From assembly GCA_024220505.1 (NCBI GenBank), contig JAKZZE010000009.1, positions 196,001 to 260,000 of the forward strand: a stretch of DNA of 64,000 nt. Reading direction: 5' to 3'. Each line of letters opens with the position of its first letter. Position 1 is the stretch's first letter. Under the pieces are notes generated by a model. It made no database searches, had not been told where the DNA came from, and worked only from the letters and a program-made list of their open reading frames with translations. This document shows positions 37,366 through 50,511 of the stretch, piece by piece. Origin of the DNA: Rhizopus arrhizus. Its lineage: Eukaryota > Mucoromycota > Mucoromycetes > Mucorales > Rhizopodaceae. A program made the translations under genes and the position numbers.

Positions 37366-37903
37366 ACGTATGCTCCCTTTATGCTACTTTATACATATTA
37401 TCAAAGCGAATACAATGAATGATTTTAGAACCTCCCTTTGTTCAGAGCTATTGTTTTGTGGTTTCTAATTTAAATTACTATTCTTTATTGATTGGAACGC
37501 TTGAAAGCTTGTTAAAATACAAACAGCAAACTGAAATGACTTTAAGTTTTTCTTTTCAGAAAAGATACTCAATTTTTAATATAGACAAAAATGGACTATT
37601 TTAGATATAATTCGTGGCATTCTTGACTTTGATTGAGATGGTAAACTCATCCAATTAAGCTTACATCGCTATTCTACAGGATTTTTAGATACCCTGCATA
37701 TCTTTACAAAAAAAAGTCTATGATATTAGCGCCATATAATGATTGCGCACTTTTACTCAATAACTAATGTATCTCAGGCAGAACAGTATCAAAAAATCAC
37801 AGCGTGTCGCATTAAATAGCTACAAACAAATAGGGCAAGGGAGTTATCAAAATATTTATAGAATTACTAGATCATGCAAGTATTCTTTTTCTTTTATGAA
37901 ATA
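37366..37903. other. Convergent intergenic spacer
   Basis: 538 bp between the 3' ends of the DDB1-like and phospholipase genes. It is AT-rich. The short frames within it are chance or antisense to phospholipase exons. Confidence 0.55.
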
Positions 37904-39492
37904 TTATAATTGGAAGCGATCATTTTCACTAGGACAATACACCTGTGGCTCTCCTTTATATTCATATAGTCTTGGCTTTTGTTCAAAAGGCGTGAACAGT
38001 GGTTCCCAAAGCAACTATAATAAATAGTAAGTCATTCAATTTATTTGTCTTTTTAATAACTCAAATACCTTGGCAAACATTCCATGGCCTTTAATCGACG
38101 GATGGAAACAGTCGACATCACTACATTATTAGAATAAAGAAAGTTAGATTGCATACAACAATAGGTATAACACAAACTACCTAAAATATTCAAGAGGAAA
38201 GGTTGTTAAATTAATATTGGCTGGGGTAAACATCACACCAAATGATTCGGGTTGTATATCTCTATATTTTAAATAAATACTGTATAATTTTTCATTATAC
38301 ACTAAAGAAGCAAGTTAACATGAAGTAAGTACGGCCTTAGCTGTCTAATTACATGCAGCAACACCACTAAGCTTTGGGATATATTTTGAATTTGCTGCAC
38401 AAGGACATTCAAATCTGTTGGCTTGTGTAAATCCAAATAAAGAAGCATGGCAATACGGTTTATTTTCTGTCAAGGCATATATATTACTGACATTGAATAA
38501 GCCAACTATAAACAGACATTTAAGAAAAATAACGCGCATTATTTTTTTTGGAAATGATAAACTTACTCAAGTTAACAATGGTATTAGGGATATTGTTTCG
38601 CACATACTCAAGCATCTCTTCAACATTAGTACTATATGTCTCTGGGGATACTTGTTTTTTGAACATTGGAGCGCAAGACACACATACTTCAATTGCTATT
38701 AGAAGCATTTAGTTTTCCTTTTTTGTTATTATTACTAAAATTGACCATGTCTTTATAAACTTACTTCCGATTTGGACAGTTATGAATTTCCAATCCGTTT
38801 CATAATTTAACTCTGGTATCGCTTTCATTGCTAAATATTATGAAAACATCAGTTTCAAAAAAAAGCGTCTACCATATTTTACTCAATACTTTTAGCAATA
38901 TGTTGAATTTCTACTGGTAAATTGCTAGATGTAGCCGCGCTTTGTGCAGCATTTAGCACGTCATTTGCATAAACTACAATTAAAGTTGAGTATTACAGAC
39001 TTTAGAATAAATAATCATAACTACAATCAGACTCAGAGCAAACACCCAATCTACAAAATTCAACAAAATGCTCGCTATGAGCTCCGCCTACTGAGAATGG
39101 ACTGAATTTTTTAATGAAATTGGGAAAAGTAACAGCATTAGGATCACCACCGCCAGCAAAAGCAATACCACGGCCCTCAGCAAATGAGTTAAGACTAATT
39201 GATCCATGTCCTCTAAGTCCCAGTGAAGAAGTACCTGCTAATATACTAGTAAAAACACGTACGAATTACATGATTTATGTATAAATATGTTTTCCTTTAT
39301 ATATTTATACCTATCACCCATTGAACCAATGGCCTTAATATCGTCTGGTCGAACATCTTTGGCAGAAGTAGGAGGAGAAGATCTTGGCAGCAGGTCTGGA
39401 CAATCTTCTATCCTGTCAGCATAAATACGATTACCTTTTACAGATAAAAGTGAGATTAAAATGTAAAAATATATCGTCTTGAAATAATGCAT
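37904..39492 (-). CDS. Secreted phospholipase B-type SGNH hydrolase
   Basis: Nine exons, right to left: 39492-39311, 39245-39025, 38973-38890, 38830-38765, 38695-38567, 38505-38353, 38301-38181, 38120-38069, 38014-37904; 372 residues. A signal peptide (TIYFYILISLLSVKG) is followed by block I, IGSMGDSILAG, with the catalytic Ser; RGIAFAGGGDPNAVTFPNFI; VGLFNVSNIYALT; ECPCA; and the Asp/His pair in DCFHPSIKGHG. These match membrane-associated phospholipase B1 and related secreted lipases. The block that is GxND in relatives reads QIGTIEVCVSC here, so the oxyanion-hole Asn seems missing. That sits at a splice junction and may be a model error. It likely hydrolyses phospholipid or ester substrates outside the cell. 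Confidence 0.8.
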
Positions 39493-40627
39493 TCTGTTTT
39501 TTTGGTTTGTATTGATATTTTTTTTAAAGAAAAGCTTATTATAACAAACAATGAACAATGAAATAATCTATAATGATTATGTCTTTTTTATACATGTTTA
39601 TCATGGTTTAAATTGAAATTACTTACATTTTTTTCAAGGGGTAAGGCTAGCAATATAAATAAGGGATTATGTATTACAATTCGATCGCAAAAATGCTGAG
39701 CATTTTGCTTCTTTATCTTTCTATAAACCTAACGAAATCGTTTATTAAGATAAAGATGTATAGATTTATCAAATTAGATACCAGTTATATTTATTTTTGA
39801 GCTTTGAGAATTTAAGTTGTGTTCATTTATGTTTTTTGGACTTTTCATATTCATGTACCCTACTAATCGAAACATAAATCATAGATTATGTAGACACATA
39901 ATTAGAAAAGCAGTAAAATTAATTGACGCTAGCTTTGCTGTATTAACAACTAAGCGATAAAAAGGAGCTTTCTTTGATTCGTCTCTATCCCATCTGGCAA
40001 TAATTAGTCTAAAAGAGGAAAGATCAACGCAATAGATACACGGTAGAATATATTTATGACATATAAACAGAGGGTGGTATTTACACTATATTTTATATCA
40101 TCATAGTTTAAAGCATGGTAGCTTAATGTACCTATACTTTTTCTTTGCTAATTAAATATATGTTTGATCGTTTTATCTATTTTTATGCTTATGTTGATTT
40201 GGCAGATGTTGAGTTTATGCATTTTTATCTATTAACAAATAGAACCTACTTAGCATATTCCTTCTCTTTTTCCAACTTGAATTTTGATTCAACAAGAATA
40301 CAGTAGCATTCCTTATTATTTGTTCTAATTATTAAAGCTATAATTAACTTTCAAAGGAGGAGAAGAAACCAAGCTTGATAATATAGGGATACAGATGTAT
40401 TTCATTGGTATTACTATCTTTCTTCATCAGTTCCACTTACACATATCTTTTGCTTAATTGTTCTGTAGACAAAAAAATCATGAGAACTGTCGTATTTCCA
40501 TTGTATAAAGAAACAGGGAGCTTTTTTCCGCTTTCCAACATTATTACTAAATTTGGAAAGTCATTTACAACACTGCATTCACATTAACTCCAATACATCT
40601 CAATAAAAACATCACGACAAACCTACA
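39493..40627. other. Intergenic: phospholipase promoter and possible LINE 5' region
   Basis: About 1.1 kb of AT-rich DNA. The last 100-250 bp before 40628 may be the LINE 5' untranslated region, since composition becomes richer in C, but I could not find its 5' end or a target-site duplication. Confidence 0.45.
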
Positions 40628-41815
40628 ATGACAGCAGTTTGGGGACCTTATAATAAGTCTTCACAACGTATTCCTCTTACCGACGACCAACTAGAAACCC
40701 TTGCGAAGGGTTTCATTGAACATCGCAAGACCGTTCCTTGTCCTCACTGCAAAATTTCTACGGTCTTTCGTACCAAAGGTAAAAGCAAAGCCACCAATCA
40801 CGAAAAAGAGCATGAATACCTATGCACTGTTTGCAGTCGTATAATGCATGCTGATGACATGCTCGCACTTGTTACCCGTCGGTATGACATGGAGGAGGAT
40901 TCTCAACCCCCAACCATTGCTTCTCAACCTCAACTACCTTCACCGTTTCCACCCCAACTCGAAATGGGCGCTACACTAGACATGCAAACGCTATTTCAGA
41001 TGCTCATGACTCTAAGCACCAAACTTCAACAAGCTCGAACTGAAATCGCAAGCCTCAAGGAACAAAACGTCAAGCAACAACATCAACCACCTCCAGTCTC
41101 ACCCGTAACCTTGGAGGATGATTTCCCGGCTCTACCAGTATCCAAATACCAATCAGCTCCTTGGCACGAATCCCAAAAGGTGTTGTCTCTTGCACAAATA
41201 GTTTCAAAAAACCAAGAGAAACGTGAAGCTACAGCTGCTCGTTTTTTCCAAGCTCCTTCTACTACTCAAGGTTTTCAATATTTCTATCTTCCCACTAAGG
41301 CTCGTATTCCCCTTGGTAAACTTCGCACTACTTTCAAGAAACTAGGTGTTAATAATGGTCATCTTCTGGACCTCCCTTATCCCGATCGTAACATTGTTGC
41401 TGTACTTGTACACAACGATTATGCTCCTGAACTAACAGAACCATTATCTAAAAAAGGTGTCAAACTCAACACCACCTTCGACCCATGTGCTCCAAGCGTG
41501 CTCAAAGATCCAAAATATGTTACTGACACTCTTGAACAAGGTCAACAAATTGCTCAACAACTCCACAACCAACGGGTACAAAAAGCCCTGGTCCATATCC
41601 GCGGTTCCGCCAAATTTGCGGTGGCTCGTTTCTTTGCTCACAAGTCATGGATTACAAAAACACAGCTTGATGAAGTCCTCGCAACTGATCCTTATTTTGC
41701 TCACTCCAAGGATCCTGATACTGAAAATATTTTTATCACTGAAGACAATGCCTCCGTTGGTTCTGCTAAATCCAGCATGGAGGAGGAGGACCCCCTTACT
41801 ACGAGTTCTCAATGA
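40628..41815 (+). CDS. LINE ORF1 protein with zinc ribbon
   Basis: An uninterrupted 395-residue frame. Near the N terminus CPHCKISTVFRTKGK and EYLCTVCSRIMHADDM give a CxxC..CxxC zinc-ribbon-like motif. Around residues 115-145 a heptad-like stretch (LFQMLMTLSTKLQQARTEIA) suggests a coiled coil for self-assembly. ORF1 proteins of LINEs bind the element's RNA and chaperone it. The ATG follows a C/A-rich leader. The stop overlaps the ORF2 start, suggesting reinitiation or a similar coupling for ORF2 translation. That this frame has survived while ORF2 has not may be chance or recent decay. Confidence 0.8.
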   Translation: MTAVWGPYNKSSQRIPLTDDQLETLAKGFIEHRKTVPCPHCKISTVFRTKGKSKATNHEKEHEYLCTVCSRIMHADDMLALVTRRYDMEEDSQPPTIASQPQLPSPFPPQLEMGATLDMQTLFQMLMTLSTKLQQARTEIASLKEQNVKQQHQPPPVSPVTLEDDFPALPVSKYQSAPWHESQKVLSLAQIVSKNQEKREATAARFFQAPSTTQGFQYFYLPTKARIPLGKLRTTFKKLGVNNGHLLDLPYPDRNIVAVLVHNDYAPELTEPLSKKGVKLNTTFDPCAPSVLKDPKYVTDTLEQGQQIAQQLHNQRVQKALVHIRGSAKFAVARFFAHKSWITKTQLDEVLATDPYFAHSKDPDTENIFITEDNASVGSAKSSMEEEDPLTTSSQ

Positions 41816-44800
41816 GTGGTATCCCATTGAGAATATCACTTTTTAATGCTACTGGTCTTCCTAAACAATCTATTTATCCATTGATAAATATTGCTCAAAA
41901 CTTATCTTTACTATTTATTACTGAAACTTGGTTACTGTCTCCAAACAAATATTCACTCCCATCTTGGAAACAATTTCATACTTATTGTGTTCCTATCAAC
42001 CCTTATAATCTACATCGTGGTCAACTTGGTCTAGCTCTTCTGGTTAATCCGGATTTCAAGCTCCCAATTCATCACATCAACCATGTCAATCCTCTCTTGG
42101 CTAAGTTTACTCCATCAATTATTATAAATTCTAAATTACTAATTCACTGCTTATATCTTCCTCCTTCTTTAGAATCAGCTCAAGTATCGGAAATTCTCTC
42201 ACTATTACCTCTGGACTATCCTACAACAAACAAGACTATTATATGTGGTGACTTCAACTCACATATTGGTGAACTAGTTGGTGACAACAGGTGGAACACC
42301 AGCGGACGAATCTTTCGCAATTGGATGGAAGCTCATAATTTGATACTATGGAATCAGTACTTGGCCATTGGACAACTAACAAGTTATACTTATCACGGCA
42401 CGAGTATTATCGACTACTTTCTTAGTAATACTGAACTAGATAACCCGGACTTAGTTATTGAAGATGAACTTTCTTTGAACTCTAACCACACATTCATGAC
42501 TTTATCTTTTAATCTACCTCCAGCATATACATCTCACAAACTATCTACTGAGATCCATAGACCACATTGGAATCTGAAGAAACTCAAAAAATTGGATTGC
42601 AGCGGCAGGTATGAGTCTGCTTTCAAAAATGGCACTACTAGTCTTGTGGCTCAATCGGACGATGATACTGATGAAACTACGCTGATGGATATGGATGCTG
42701 CTAGTACTTATATTGAACAATACTCATCTGCACTATGCCAAGCGATCTACGACGCACTTGATGAAATATGCAGGAAAAAGGACACTAATGCTGACGTGTT
42801 TTTAAAACAATTCTGGACTACTGAAATGACCTGAGCTTTCAAGCGTAAACAATTTTATTTTAAAAAGTGGAGAAAGGCGAATGAATTGAACTGTCTTAAA
42901 TATTGGCTAAAACACCAAGAAACAGGTGCATTATTACAACGTTTGATTCAGCAACGGCGTAGGGAGACGTGGAAACAATTTTATAGCAAAATGGCGACTG
43001 GTGAATACACAAAAGCAATTGCCCGCTTTAGTAGGATTCGTAAAAACAGGACGATTAAGCCCTCCTTCTCACCTGAACCAGGCATCAATCGTGCTCCAGC
43101 TGACGTTATGGCCGACCATCTCAACAGTATTTTTGCCGGACACCTTCTCACCTCAACACCTGATCTGGATTCACCTCCTACTTTAACTAGCAGTCCTCCT
43201 TTTGATTTAGATCTATGTCCCTTCTCCTCTGATTAAATTCATGAGACTCTAAAACAACTACCTCGTAAAAAAAGCTCCTGGTGTTGATCACATACAGACG
43301 GAAATGTTATTGCCTCTACTTCCTATGTTGGTCCCACATCTTCTACATCCCTTTCGTGTCTGTTGGCAATGGTCCTACACTCCCCTCTCTTGGTGAGTTG
43401 CACAGGTGGTACCGATACACAAGAAAGGCTCTAAAACTGACCCAGGAAATCTCAGACCGATTAGCTTGACATCCACTTTCCGTAAATTGTTTGAAAAATG
43501 TTTATATCCAAGTCTCCTAGAACAAAGCCCTACTCTTGATATTGCACAGGGTGGATTCCGTGAATCTCGCAGCTCTTTAGATCAAGTCCAATGCCTCATA
43601 GAAATTTGCTCTATTCTTAGGCGTAACCATAACTCCTTCCCTACACTGGCCTTCTTGGATATCAAATCAGCTTATGATACAGTTGATCGTTCCTACGTTT
43701 GGCGTGAATTACAATCCCATCTTTGTCCTGCTTTACTAGGTATTCTCAAAAACCTCTTTGACCATGTCCAAATAGAAATTCTACTTGATAATCGTGTATC
43801 TTATCGCTTCTCTCCAGTTACTGGTGTACTTCAAGGTTCCATCCTCTCACCTTTCTTGTACTCTATATACATTAATCGACTTCCGTCTATCTTAAGGCAA
43901 CCACTTCTACTTGATAACTCATTTTCTGATGACATTGTGTCCGACCTGACTCCATCTATCAATTGTCTACTCTATGCAGACGACGTTGTCCTTATTACCA
44001 ATCCTGAGAATCTCACTTCTTTACTGCACAAATGTGAAGCTCATAGTTACTCTTTAGGTTATCGATGGAACCCGTTAAAACTTATCAATTATATGGTACT
44101 ACTATCCCTAAAGAATCCTCTTTCTCATACCTGGGTATACCTATCAACCCTGGTGGACTAATAGACTATCCTGCTATGATCCAACACAATATCAATAAGG
44201 CATCTCTCACAGTGAACCAACTTGCTGCTATCGGTCTCAATTCTAAAGGTTTTCCACCTTTATCAGCATGTCGTTTTTATAGCCAAATGGTCCGTGCTCA
44301 ATTAGATTATGGTCTTGCGATTAATCCTCTCACAACTAAATTTATCCATCAACTTGATACTTTCCAAAACCAGTGTATTAGACGTATCTTCGGCGGTCAT
44401 TCTAGGTTTTCAGTTCAAGTCATGCTTCATCTGGTCAATCTCCCATCGATGCGAACTCGTGTTGCAGTCCTTCAAGCCCAGTATCTTTTTCGTAATACTC
44501 ATTTACCTGATGATACTCTTCTTGCTCATCTGCTGCCATATATTCAATCTTCAACTAGCCGCTCTCACTGGTACAAACTGACTAATACTCCAATGTGGAA
44601 ATCTCTCTGTGGACCAATCCTTGATACTTTAGATAAAAAGAAATTTCTCTCTCTTGGCACCAAATTCTTAGCTGATCAATTTCAAAATCTATGTAATAAC
44701 TCTGATTCCATCCTGTTATCCTCTACTCGCCCTACTATCCAAATGGATCCTATCCTTTGGTTACCGATGACTTGTTCTGAACGTAGTCGTGTCCTTCGCT

Positions 44801-45111
44801 GGCGTCTTGGTTGGCTACCTGGTGGTAAACCTAAAGAATGCATCTTCCATCCTTATCATAACTGGAGTTGTCGACATGCTTTTGACTGTTTACATGTTCA
44901 TCATCGTCTGTACTTGCCTCGCTCAATTGAAGATCCAGTTCTTAATTTACTACCATTACATAAACCTCGTCCTACTGCTTCTCATAACTGGTTTACTCTA
45001 TGGCCTATCCTATCTACAATTCTCCATAAACTGGATTATTATTTTCATGATGAATGCCTTCCTCCTCCTGTTGATCCTGGTGTCAAGCTGTTGAATTGGT
45101 TACCCAAGTAA
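41812..45111 (+). pseudogene. LINE ORF2 (endonuclease and reverse transcriptase), broken
   Basis: The endonuclease domain reads through 41812-42834 with ITETWL, CGDFNSHIG, SIIDYFLSN and a final SNH where SDH is usual. A TGA stop is at 42832-42834 and a TAA at 43234-43236. Frameshifts lie near 43255, 43395 and 44085. Reverse-transcriptase motifs remain legible: LRPISLTSTFRKLFEK, AFLDIKSAYDTVD, GVLQGSILSPFLY and LLYADDVVLIT. The C-terminal frame 44065-45111 keeps a Cys/His cluster (KECIFHPYHNWSCRHAFDCL). Before decay it would have nicked target DNA and copied its RNA there. Confidence 0.85.
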
Positions 45112-45370
45112 TAGTGTGAGTCTTTCTGGTACTTGATCTGGTTTGTATTAAATTTTTGTTTCTATTTATTTTTTCTTTCTTCCTCCTCTTATATTTATTC
45201 ATATTTCAAATAATTTGCTCTTTTCTTTTTCCTTTTCTTTCTCTTCTTTCCCTTCTTGTCCCCTAAGCAGGTTTTTATTTTACATTCATAACTGGCTCGG
45301 GCAACATTGCACACTTCGTTGCTACATGCTCATTGCCATAAAATTTTAAAAAAAAAATACAAAAAAAATA

Positions 45371-46763
<1,393 letters not shown>

Positions 46764-46791
46764 ATAACAAAGACACTCGTTTTTTCATGTT

Positions 46792-47190
46792 TTAAATAAA
46801 ACCAGTCATTTGTATCTGTAAAGCAATCTTTGTATTGTCATACATATGATTGTGTGATATCTCTATAATTTGTTTGGCTTGTTTTGCTTTAGATTTTATC
46901 AAACGGTTTATTAGGTTTCTGATAAATTGGTTGTATGCTTTATTGATGACTGTCATTGATTTTTCATTTATCGCACTGTCTCTAATCTTAGTAATCGAAC
47001 CACAGTCTTTTAAGGATACACATGGGTCTACTTTTGAGCTATAGTTTTCTAGAACAAGACGTGTGGTATAAGTTGGAAATACAGTAATAACAATAAAACA
47101 GTTGGCTATACCGAAAATGCATTCTAAGCAAACATGATTTGATGCTGCTATAACGTAAAGAAGCAGCAAAAAAAAAAAAACCAATGACAT
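46792..47190 (-). CDS. Hypothetical small protein with signal peptide
   Basis: A 132-residue frame without stops in DNA this AT-rich is unlikely by chance. It starts MSLVFFFLLLLYVIAA, a good signal peptide or signal anchor, then NHVCLECIFGIANC and a mostly charged C-terminal half (INRLIKSKAKQAKQIIE). A longer start at 47262 exists but would bury the signal peptide. The gene converges with polyubiquitin, with 28 bp between the stops. I recognise no family. A run of A in the genome, T on this strand, encodes the Phe tract, so a sequencing frameshift is possible. Confidence 0.45.
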   Translation of the reverse strand: MSLVFFFLLLLYVIAASNHVCLECIFGIANCFIVITVFPTYTTRLVLENYSSKVDPCVSLKDCGSITKIRDSAINEKSMTVINKAYNQFIRNLINRLIKSKAKQAKQIIEISHNHMYDNTKIALQIQMTGFI

Positions 47191-48557
47191 TTGTTTCTGT
47201 AAAGAAATGATCTCAATTTTCTTTTCTAGGAGCATCAGAAACCATGGTGCATAGGTTATCAAAATGCAAAACAGCGACTAGAATAGCAATCATTCTTCTC
47301 AGTCATCTCTTTGTAGGATGACAGGTTTCAGAACAACCCGATTTTTCCTTCTTTTATTGCTGCTCACAATGTGTCTAAGGGTATTCAATCTACAGCGAAG
47401 GGAGATTTCAACCATCGATGCATGGTCTTGCTACTCGACTTCACGATCCAGAAAGCACTACTGCTAAAATGGACACTGCTTTTTTTTTTTGAGTGACAAC
47501 AGACGTTTGTATGCACAAGTACTACGATGGTCTATCAAGAAGAGCCAAAAGGGCTTGATGTGACCTGCTTGCAAAGATGTCAACGTTTATCATGCAAGAA
47601 ATAATGTAGACATGATGTATACAGAGGGTCATGCTACTGTAAGCCCTATCGATCATTCCAGAATTCATTTCAAGCCCTACCTAGCCGAGATAAAGTGAAG
47701 GTTTCGAATACGACGACAAGTAACACACTCTTCAGATGATGATGCTTCAGCTCATGAGTTTTGATACAAGAGAGGCGATCAGTGGATTACGAATGTCCCA
47801 AAGCGTCTTTGGTCGATGCTTTGCAACCCACTGCTTTCTCACTGCTCTCCCTTGTCTAGATGTCGTCCTACTACGCCTGCTGCTACTCTACAACATAAAG
47901 TGAGTTGCAGAAGGAATCGTGCTCATGATGGTTTCTTTTTTGAAAGAAAAAAAAAATAAACTCTGTGGTTGAATATCAATTCACAGTGTGACATGAGTGT
48001 GCGACAGTGGTTCATGTCAAAAGTAAAACCTTATTCTACTCTTGCTCTGTACGCGAGCGTGTGCATAAAGTGTGATGGTAACACGTTGATGGATTAAACT
48101 TTTTACATGTTGAACCAATGTGTATCTCACCCACATTCTTGAAACGTTTTCCGTCCGTGTTCATCATCCGTCAGTACACAAAAGTATCCTTTTCATCTTT
48201 TATAGAAAAGGGAAGAAGAGAGAAGGGGGATGGAGGAAGAGGAGAATAAAATTCGAATCTATCTGATAAAAGCATCTTTAGTGTACTCATGCTATCATCA
48301 CATCAGGGTTCTAAACTTAAGGGACCAAAAAGGAGGAAAAAAAAAAAAAAAGAAAGAAAAAAAAAAAAAAAAAAAAGAAAAAGAAAAGTTGACTTTTTGA
48401 AGAAGTTCTAAAAGAAAAAAGAGAGAAAGAAAAAAAAAAAAAGATCCTCTCTTTTTTCTTTTTTTTCTTTTTTTTTTTTTTTTTTCCTCTTACAAAACAG
48501 TTTTTTTTTTTTTTTTTTCTGCTTTGTGACATACAAAGATTGATTGTGTAAGAAAGC
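47191..48557. other. Intergenic with a GC-richer, non-open block and homopolymer tracts
   Basis: 47290-47960 is noticeably richer in G and C than its flanks, and short fragments look protein-like in all three plus frames, but stops break every frame. It may be a decayed gene or a non-coding transcript. 48328-48520 is an A-rich run followed by T-rich runs, described separately. Confidence 0.45.
48328..48520. repeat. Poly-purine then poly-pyrimidine low-complexity tract
   Basis: Long A/G runs (48338-48440) are followed by long T/C runs (48445-48520), self-complementary in bulk, ending about 40 bp before the Msb1-like start. It may be promoter sequence or a foldback. Confidence 0.6.
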
Positions 48558-50015
48558 ATGGAACAAAAAATCTTTACTGATCCTTTTATACATAAAAGAA
48601 GCATGTATTCACTTGAATTTGCAGCTCATGTAAGTCGACTCTGTATGGATGAAATCCTTTCAAGAGGTGAGAAGATGACTTGTACTTTATTATTCATCTC
48701 ACATTATATCATCCCCATAGGTTTAACTGAACGCAAAATTTTACGTAAATCTGGTAAGGATCTCTTTCAAGCATCCTCTTTATGCTTTCTCTCTCTCTTT
48801 TTTTTTTCTTGTTGGATAGACCATTCTCCTCCTTTCATAGACAAGACTATTTTTTTCTTGTTTCTCTCTTCTCCTTTTTTTTTTTTCTAGTCAAAAGAAG
48901 TTTTCCCTCCTCACTTCCTCTTATTCCCCTGACATCTCCGTTTTCTAACCTTTTTTTAATCATACAATCTAGTTCCTAATAGTGTACTGTTATTAAAAGT
49001 ATTTCGAAAGCAGCAGTGTACGGCCGAAGATCTGGTTCATGTCAGTATTCATTCCGTGGCTACTTTAATGCAAGATACTTTATGGTGCTGTCAAGAAAGA
49101 ATTGTGTCTAGAAAAGTATGGAGGACGATCAATTATGAAAGTAAGTAGGATGCCAGTAGGGCCCTTTTTATGCTTTTGCTAATTTCGAATGAAGCATGCA
49201 CACTGGAAGAATTATCAAAGTACACATCAAAGAGAGGCATTCACCTTTTGATTGAGATTTTGGATTTCTTGATAGAGATCAAGCGACACAAGGCACAGAA
49301 CTTGATGGACGCTTATCATCTGGGAGAAGCGATGGGTAAAGTGACACTGGGGCCAAGTGATTGTGATCCGATCATGGCTGATAAAGCAAGCCATTTTCTG
49401 ACACGCATGATCATCGAACGATCCAAGCAGCAGCCGATGATCAAGTCTGAGGCTACAAAGGCCAAGGCCAAGTCATACTATCGCATCATTCAAGGCATCC
49501 ACCGAAGGAACTTTGATTGGCTCTCGGTTGTTCATGTTGCGCTCTATGCCATGATGGAAGACGAATACGAACCAGAGACACCGAGACCCCAAGAACCTTA
49601 TATTTCGATCTTTGCCAAGTTGGATCCATCCAACAGTGCCCTGTCACCCGTCCTGTTTCGTCTGCTGACCTATCAACCTGAGCCTGTGCTGCAGGTCTCT
49701 TTGGAGGATTCTTTGAAAAGGAATCATGTGATTGAAGATCAGATCAAGAGTGCCTTTGATGACTTTGTGCCCTTGTTACAAAAGAGCACCCACACGACCT
49801 ATCATGAAGCCACGGCGAGTAAGGCTAAGGTTCACAATTCACTGTCTCAGATAAAGTTAAACTTGAAGAAGAATAAGCAATACCAACGCTCAAGCGAAGA
49901 TACTATTTATGAAAGAAGTTATGCAGACAAGCCAAATCAAGTCAAGTCAATGATGAGGAAGATGATCAAGATAACACCGATCAATCATAACAAGATGCTA
50001 TCCGCTTTTCAATAA
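48558..50015 (+). CDS. Msb1/Mug8-like protein with RhoGAP-related fold (tentative)
   Basis: Four exons: 48558-48666, 48721-48753, 48973-49140, 49195-50015; 376 residues. The second intron is long (219 nt) and T-rich. The order of features, a short opening helix region (LEFAAHVSRLCMDEILSRGL), then LLLKVFRKQ, LMQDTLWCCQERIVSRKVW, a helix LIEILDFLIEIKRHKAQNLMD and YHLGEAMGKVTLGPSDCDPI, resembles the Msb1/Mug8 domain. This family is related to RhoGAP and acts with Rho and Cdc42 in fungal polarity and wall growth. The last 100 residues are basic. I am fairly sure of the structural resemblance but not of the family name. Confidence 0.55.
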
Positions 50016-50511
50016 GTTTCCCCTTTTTTCCTTTTTTAGCAGAAGCCAATAGACCCTATATAATCCCCCCCTCCCTTTTTTATCTAATGTCTGCCAATAA
50101 ATACAATAATATAAATCCAAAGACGATCAAAAGGAAACTGATTTTGTTGTCATAAGCACAAAGATCTTGTTACAGATTGAATTCAATTCTCTCTCTTTTC
50201 TTTCTTTAGTACACAAACATAACCTTGTTTGTGATTTCTCATCACGATCAGAGTTCTGATCAGCTTGTTTTATAATGACGAGAGATTGAAAAAGTAATTG
50301 TAGAGTATGGGGGCAGACATTATGTTGTATACATCCTATGCCCAATAGGATCTTTTTTTTAATGATTAAATCCGATAGTTTACATAATTCTTTCATGTAA
50401 TGCAAAAAAAAAGAGAGAGAGAAGAAATAGATATTACATATAAATAATAGAAAAGAGAGGAATAGAGAAGGAATGATAAAGATGTATAGAAAGTATTTTT
50501 TTTTTTTTTTC
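50016..50511. other. Convergent intergenic spacer
   Basis: 496 bp between the stops of the Msb1-like and homeobox genes. T-rich and A-rich tracts dominate, and there is no coding sign. Confidence 0.6.

Larger units (their letters stand above)
40628..45370 (+). mobile_element. Non-LTR retrotransposon (LINE), ORF2 degraded
   Basis: Two-ORF LINE. ORF1 is intact, ORF2 begins in an ATGA overlap with ORF1 and carries an AP-type endonuclease, reverse transcriptase and C-terminal zinc-knuckle region. The 3' region ends in an A-rich tail near 45340-45375. The element is markedly richer in C than its surroundings, consistent with a separate origin. Stops and frameshifts in ORF2 show this copy cannot move on its own. 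Confidence 0.85.
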
